DNA of 64,000 nucleotides from Streptomyces tanashiensis (GTDB lineage Bacteria; Actinomycetota; Actinomycetes; Streptomycetales; Streptomycetaceae): contig NZ_BMRZ01000017.1 in the NCBI RefSeq assembly GCF_014648895.1, forward strand, positions 124,001 to 188,000, read 5' to 3'. The translations under genes and the position numbers were made by a program. Position 1 is the stretch's first letter; the number at the start of each line of letters is the position of its first letter. Of the stretch, positions 60,135 to 64,000 are shown piece after piece. The notes under the pieces are model-generated. The model ran no database searches and was not told the DNA's origin. It was given only the letters and a program-made list of their open reading frames with translations.

Positions 60135-62930
60135 TCAGCCGGAGGGGCGACCGGTGGCGGTGAGCTCGGCCAGGCTGGTCCAGGGGCCGCGGTTGCCCGC
60201 CTCGGTCAGCGCCCGCAGGCGCAGGTACCGGCCGGGTTTCGCGGTGAACGTCACGCGCGTCGCCGCCGCGGTGTCCGGGAAGGTGCCCGTGGCCACCGGG
60301 GTGCCCCAGGAGGTCGTGCTGTCCGACACGTACAGCTCGTAGGAGCCGATGCGTCCGTTGACACCTCCGTCCTGGCGGGGAAGGTGCGTGACGGAGTCGA
60401 CGTCGTAGCGCGCGCCCAGGTCGATCTGGATCTCGTGCGGGAGGGCGGGCGCGTTGCCGGACCAGCGTGTGTGCCAGTGGGTGGCGGGGTTGCCGTCGAT
60501 GGCGTTGGCCGCGGCGCCGTTCTCCGCCGTCTTCTCCTCGCTGTCGGCGCGGATCACGCTCCAGCCCGCCTGGCCGATCGGGGCGCTCCCCGCGACGGGG
60601 GTGCCGGTCGGGACGGTGAGGGCGGTGGCGGTGAGCGTGAAGGCGGTGCCGGTGCTGCCGGTCTTCACCCAGAGCGTGCCCGAGCGGTCGGCCGCGTCGT
60701 AGTACCAGCCGGTGACGGCGGCGTTGTACGCGGCCCTGCTGGTCAGCGCCGGAAGGGCGGTCGTGCCGACCCTGACGGTGCCCGGGGCGCTCGCGCTGCG
60801 CAGGGTGAACTCGTATCCGCGGGACGCGGGCTTGCCCGTATAGGTGCCGGTGCTCGCTCCCACCGAGACGGTCACGTCGCCCGTGCCGGACGTGGGTGCG
60901 GTGACATCGACCTGCTGCCGTGCGGAGGCGCCGGTCTTGTAGGCCCGGGTGACGCCGTCGTCCTCGTAGAGGCTGAAGGACGAGTTGCCGCGCGGCTGGA
61001 TGTCGTACGTGAGGGTGGAGACGGGCTTCTCGCCCGTGTAGTTCATCTGCGGCCACATCGGAACGACCGCCCCGGCCTTGACGAAGAGCGGCAGGGTGTC
61101 GAGGGGTGCGGAGTAGCCGTTGAGCCAGCCGGGCCCGTTGTAGACCTTCCCGGTCCAGTAGTCGGTCCAGCTGCCCGCCGGGAGGTAGATCCCGTCACGT
61201 GTGGTGGTGTCGGAGACGACGGGGGCGACGAGGAAGGAGTCCCCGGCCATGAACTGCCCGCTGGTCTGGTTCCCTCGCGCGACGGGGTCGTTCGGGTACT
61301 CCAGCACCATGGCCCGGGTGGAGGGGACGCCGGTGTCGGAGGCCTGGCGGCTCATCGTGTACAGGTAGGGCATGAGCCGCATCTTCAGTTGCAGGTACTT
61401 GCGGTTGATCGACTGGTACGGCTCGGAGAAGCGCCAGGGCTGCTTGTCCTGGTAGCCGGCCGACGGGTTCGTCGCGCCCCAGCCGGACATGGTCATGAAC
61501 GCCGGGGTGAACGCCTTCCACTGCAGGTCGCGCACGTACGTCTTCGGGCTGCCGCCGAAGATGCCGTCGACGTCCCCGCTCGCGTAGTTCAGGCCGGACA
61601 GCCCGGCCCCCGCGATGGCAGGGACGTGCCAGCGCATGGCGTCCCAGGTTCCGGAGGTGTCCCCGGTCCACACGACCGCGTTGCGCTGGGTACCCGCCCA
61701 ACCGTCCACGGTCCACACGAATCGGCGCGCGTCGGAGTTGTTCTCGATGCCGTCGACGGCCTGCTTCACTCCGTTGAAGGCGGTCTTGTAGCCGCCCCCG
61801 ATCCAGGCGACGTCCGTCTTCACCGCCCGGGAGCCGGCCGTGCCCACCTCCCAGCCGATGCCGGACAGGCCCGTGGACGTCCAGAGGCCGGTCTGGAACC
61901 CCTTCTCCTTCAGCTGGGTCACCGTGGCCGGGAGGTTCGTGTAGCCGCAGCCGTAGCCGTCGTTGGGGAGGAACCAGCCGGAGGGCATGTTCGCGGCACG
62001 GGCGTCCGTGGCGTAGCCGACGACGTCCGGGGTCGTCTGGTGGCGGAGCCGGTCGTGGTCGCCCTGGTAGGCCGGGTTCGACGCGTTGAAGCAGTCGGCG
62101 TTGCCGAGTTCGAGACCCCAGACCGGGGCGAGGAACGGCTTGCCGGTGACGTCGGTGTAGCCGTTCAGGACGTCCTTGAGGGAGCCGCCGGCGAAGTACC
62201 AGGCGTCGAAGCGGTTCTCGTTGTGGCGCAGGGACGTGGGCGCCCCGAAGGAGTACGAGCCCGGGGACCAGGTGTTGCGCATGACGCCGTAGCCGTTGGT
62301 GGACATGTAGAAGGGTGCGGGGCTGGCGTTGCTGTTCTCGGTCCACTGGTTGGAGACGGCGACGGGGACGGTCTTGTCCCTCAGCGCCCATTCCCCGAGC
62401 CGCAGTCCGGTCCCGTAGAACTGCTCGTCGGCGGCCCGGGTGAGGAACTGGGTGGTCTGCCCGCCCGTCCAGGTCGTGGGCTGCGACTCCGCCCACAGGA
62501 GGGTGGAGTCGTCCGCGCGGTAGAGGGCGAAGGTCAGCGGGGCCTTGTTGATGCGCAGGCTGAGGGACGGCGTGCCGACGCGGTAGTACGACCCGGCGTC
62601 GGTGAGGGTCGCTCCCACCGCGCCGAAGGCGGTGTTGATGGCGAGGTCTCCCCCGGCCGGATCATCGGTGAAGGAGCCGTCGGGGGAGAGCCAGACGCGC
62701 AGGATGTCCGCGCGGGCGATCACGACGCGGGCGGCGGCACCGCTCGACGTGGTGACGGTGAACGTGTCACCGGACCGGGAGACACCGGTGACGTTGCCGG
62801 CGGATGCCGCGTGGGCGGCCGGCGCGGGAAGGACGACGGCCAGGAGGGCGGCGGTGAGGACCGCGGCCAGGGTCAGGGCGATGCGTCTGAGGCCGGGTCG
62901 TGGCAGGGCGGACGGGACTGTGGGGGTCAT
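60135..62930 (-). CDS. secreted GH31 family glycoside hydrolase with discoidin module
   Basis: The 931-residue protein has a signal peptide (1-42), an N-terminal beta-sandwich (about 45-265), a (beta/alpha)8 barrel (about 270-600), C-terminal beta domains (to about 780) and an F5/8 type C module (about 790-930). KTDVAWIGGGY (Asp near 373) is the likely nucleophile region and WTGDTSGTWDAM (Asp near 424) the likely acid/base, as in GH31 alpha-glucosidases, xylosidases and transglycosylases. It may act on alpha-glucan fragments made by the nearby GH87 enzymes, but it has its own promoter. GAGGAGA precedes the ATG at 62930. Confidence 0.9.
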   Translation of the reverse strand: MTPTVPSALPRPGLRRIALTLAAVLTAALLAVVLPAPAAHAASAGNVTGVSRSGDTFTVTTSSGAAARVVIARADILRVWLSPDGSFTDDPAGGDLAINTAFGAVGATLTDAGSYYRVGTPSLSLRINKAPLTFALYRADDSTLLWAESQPTTWTGGQTTQFLTRAADEQFYGTGLRLGEWALRDKTVPVAVSNQWTENSNASPAPFYMSTNGYGVMRNTWSPGSYSFGAPTSLRHNENRFDAWYFAGGSLKDVLNGYTDVTGKPFLAPVWGLELGNADCFNASNPAYQGDHDRLRHQTTPDVVGYATDARAANMPSGWFLPNDGYGCGYTNLPATVTQLKEKGFQTGLWTSTGLSGIGWEVGTAGSRAVKTDVAWIGGGYKTAFNGVKQAVDGIENNSDARRFVWTVDGWAGTQRNAVVWTGDTSGTWDAMRWHVPAIAGAGLSGLNYASGDVDGIFGGSPKTYVRDLQWKAFTPAFMTMSGWGATNPSAGYQDKQPWRFSEPYQSINRKYLQLKMRLMPYLYTMSRQASDTGVPSTRAMVLEYPNDPVARGNQTSGQFMAGDSFLVAPVVSDTTTRDGIYLPAGSWTDYWTGKVYNGPGWLNGYSAPLDTLPLFVKAGAVVPMWPQMNYTGEKPVSTLTYDIQPRGNSSFSLYEDDGVTRAYKTGASARQQVDVTAPTSGTGDVTVSVGASTGTYTGKPASRGYEFTLRSASAPGTVRVGTTALPALTSRAAYNAAVTGWYYDAADRSGTLWVKTGSTGTAFTLTATALTVPTGTPVAGSAPIGQAGWSVIRADSEEKTAENGAAANAIDGNPATHWHTRWSGNAPALPHEIQIDLGARYDVDSVTHLPRQDGGVNGRIGSYELYVSDSTTSWGTPVATGTFPDTAAATRVTFTAKPGRYLRLRALTEAGNRGPWTSLAELTATGRPSG

Positions 62931-63248
62931 GCGACTGGTTCTCCTCACGATGTCGGCGGCGCCGGAGTACGCGGCGCGGCGGTCGTTGGAGCTGTTCCTG
63001 TCGGGGCGTGAGACATGGCAGCAGTGACACGTACATGACGTCAAGTGCTCAAACCCGCATGGTTACGCGCAACTTCGAGCACGCGAGGCGTCGCGACGTT
63101 CACACAATGCGGCGCGCGGAAAGTCCGCCGGCCCGCACGCCGCCCTGTCCGCCGACCGCATCGGGCCCCGACGCCGAGCGGGCCCCGGCCGCCGCGCCCT
63201 GGCGCGTTTCTTCAAGACGGCTGGGCCGGTCCGGTCCAGCATCACCCC
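62931..63248. other. 318-base divergent intergenic region
   Basis: This region separates the GH31 gene from the DinB-like gene. It contains the palindromes TGACGTCA (63036-63043) and CGTCGCGACG (63089-63098) and one GCGCAA word near 63067-63072. I see no gene in it. Confidence 0.4.
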
Positions 63249-63824
63249 ATGACGTACGACGAATCGATCCGCCTCGATGTCCTTCTGGACTCCGCCGCCA
63301 CCCACGCCGTCCCCGTGGTGTGCGGTGTCGACGAGGAGCTCTTCTCCGCAGCCACTCCTTGCGACGAGTACGACGTGCGCGCCCTGCTGAACCACCTGTT
63401 CCACGTCGTCGTGAACTTCCAGGCCCTCGCCGCCAAGCAGCCCGCCGACTTCTCCACAGCCCCCGACTACGTCGCGGAGGCGGACTGGCGCGCCCGGTTC
63501 GAGGCCGAGGCGCGGAAACTGGTCACGGCCTGGTCGACACCCGGAGCGGAGGACGGCACCACGGGCCTCATGGACATGCCCGCCCGTACCGTCGGATCCA
63601 TGGTGCTGCTCGACCTGACGGTGCACGCCTGGGACGTGGCCCGTGCGACCGGAGCACCCTTCGAGCCGGCCCCTGCGGTCGTGGCGGAACTGGCGAAGGT
63701 GTGCGCGGAGATGGCGCCGATGGGGCGCCGGATGAACGTCTTCGCCGAGGCCGTCGTTCCCCCGAAGGGCGCCTCCGCGTTCGAGCACCTGCTCGCCGCG
63801 ACAGGCCGGGATCCCCGCACCTGA
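63249..63824 (+). CDS. TIGR03086-type DinB-like metal-binding protein
   Basis: The 191-residue protein has the DinB/mycothiol-dependent fold: FSAATPCDEYDVRALLNHLFHVVVNFQAL with the first metal histidine, and LLDLTVHAWDVARATG with another, as in the TIGR03086 family. The reaction is unknown. It is the second DinB-like protein in the window (the other ends at 22513). No strong ribosome site precedes the ATG. Confidence 0.85.
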   Translation: MTYDESIRLDVLLDSAATHAVPVVCGVDEELFSAATPCDEYDVRALLNHLFHVVVNFQALAAKQPADFSTAPDYVAEADWRARFEAEARKLVTAWSTPGAEDGTTGLMDMPARTVGSMVLLDLTVHAWDVARATGAPFEPAPAVVAELAKVCAEMAPMGRRMNVFAEAVVPPKGASAFEHLLAATGRDPRT

Positions 63825-63870
63825 TCCCTCCGCCGCAGCGCACCGGGGCATCCTCGCCATAGCGTTCAGC

Positions 63871-64000
63871 CGCAATCCATTGCAACGCCCCAAGGGGTGA
63901 TGTTGCATTAGATTCAGAACCATTGCAATGAAATCCTGCAACTGACCTGCGGAAATAGTGTTTTCACGCAATGAAGTGCTTGCCGGACCTTCGAACGCAA
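63871..64000. promoter_or_regulatory. cluster of TTGCA/CGCAA words at the window edge
   Basis: Words occur at CGCAATCCATTGCAACG (63871-63887), TTGCA (63903-63907), the perfect palindrome CATTGCAATG (63921-63930), TGCAA (63937-63941), CGCAAT (63967-63972) and CGCAA (63996-64000). The stretch is AT-richer than its surroundings, as expected for a promoter. The gene it serves is outside the window. The words resemble those of the glucan locus. Confidence 0.5.

Noticed and set aside
59835..63011. 1058-codon forward open frame opposite the GH31 gene
   Set aside because: It reads through the 46-bp repeat array and a terminator and has shadow composition.

Overview
This window looks like a piece of chromosome from Streptomyces or a close relative. 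It is very GC-rich, has almost no intergenic space in most places, uses GTG and TTG starts freely, and carries typical families: streptophobe-like membrane protein, DUF6777, DUF1876, DUF6416, FHA-ABC transporter, TerD, FCD-type GntR, and sugar ABC transporters without their own ATPase. I saw no rRNA, tRNA, CRISPR, insertion sequence or phage genes. About 50 protein genes can be supported.

Layout. 1-1.7 kb: tail of an unknown gene, a class II aldolase-like enzyme and a TetR regulator. 1.8-9.3 kb: a signalling and transport module of a double-FHA ABC transporter, an SH3-like protein, a soluble Ser/Thr kinase, a streptophobe-like membrane protein and a DUF6777 protein; it resembles the known mycobacterial Rv1747/PknF pair. 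9.2-12.1 kb: a coupled small protein and universal stress protein, divergent from a MocR-type regulator, then an FBP-domain protein. 12.2-15.5 kb: a probable glutarate module (glutaryl-CoA dehydrogenase, CoA-transferase, GntR) with palindromic operators. 15.5-36.7 kb: many small units, including an orphan HhH/coiled-coil/membrane protein, a secreted dipeptidase-like protein, regulator-enzyme pairs (MerR/methyltransferase, ArsR/SRPBCC, HxlR/SRPBCC), a Tat-type multicopper oxidase, and a cobalamin riboswitch in front of an acyl-CoA thioesterase.

36.7-53.0 kb: the most coherent accessory block, a probable alpha-1,3-glucan (mycodextran/nigeran or fungal wall glucan) utilisation locus. It holds three secreted GH87-like parallel beta-helix enzymes with different accessory domains, a GH13 alpha-glucosidase, a binding protein with two permeases, and a LacI regulator. 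Secreted GH87 enzymes would cut the polymer, the ABC system would import oligosaccharides using an ATPase encoded elsewhere, and GH13 would hydrolyse them inside. Copies of a CTTGCG/TTGCR word lie in front of each transcription unit of the block and again at the right edge of the window. A GH31 enzyme at 60.1-62.9 kb may belong to the same pathway.

53.2-60 kb: two translationally coupled Tap-like secreted hydrolases, a DUF4436 membrane protein, and two adjacent CorA-like transporters, the second with GQN instead of GMN. The window ends in an AT-richer intergenic region with several TTGCA/CGCAA words, which probably serves a gene beyond the edge.
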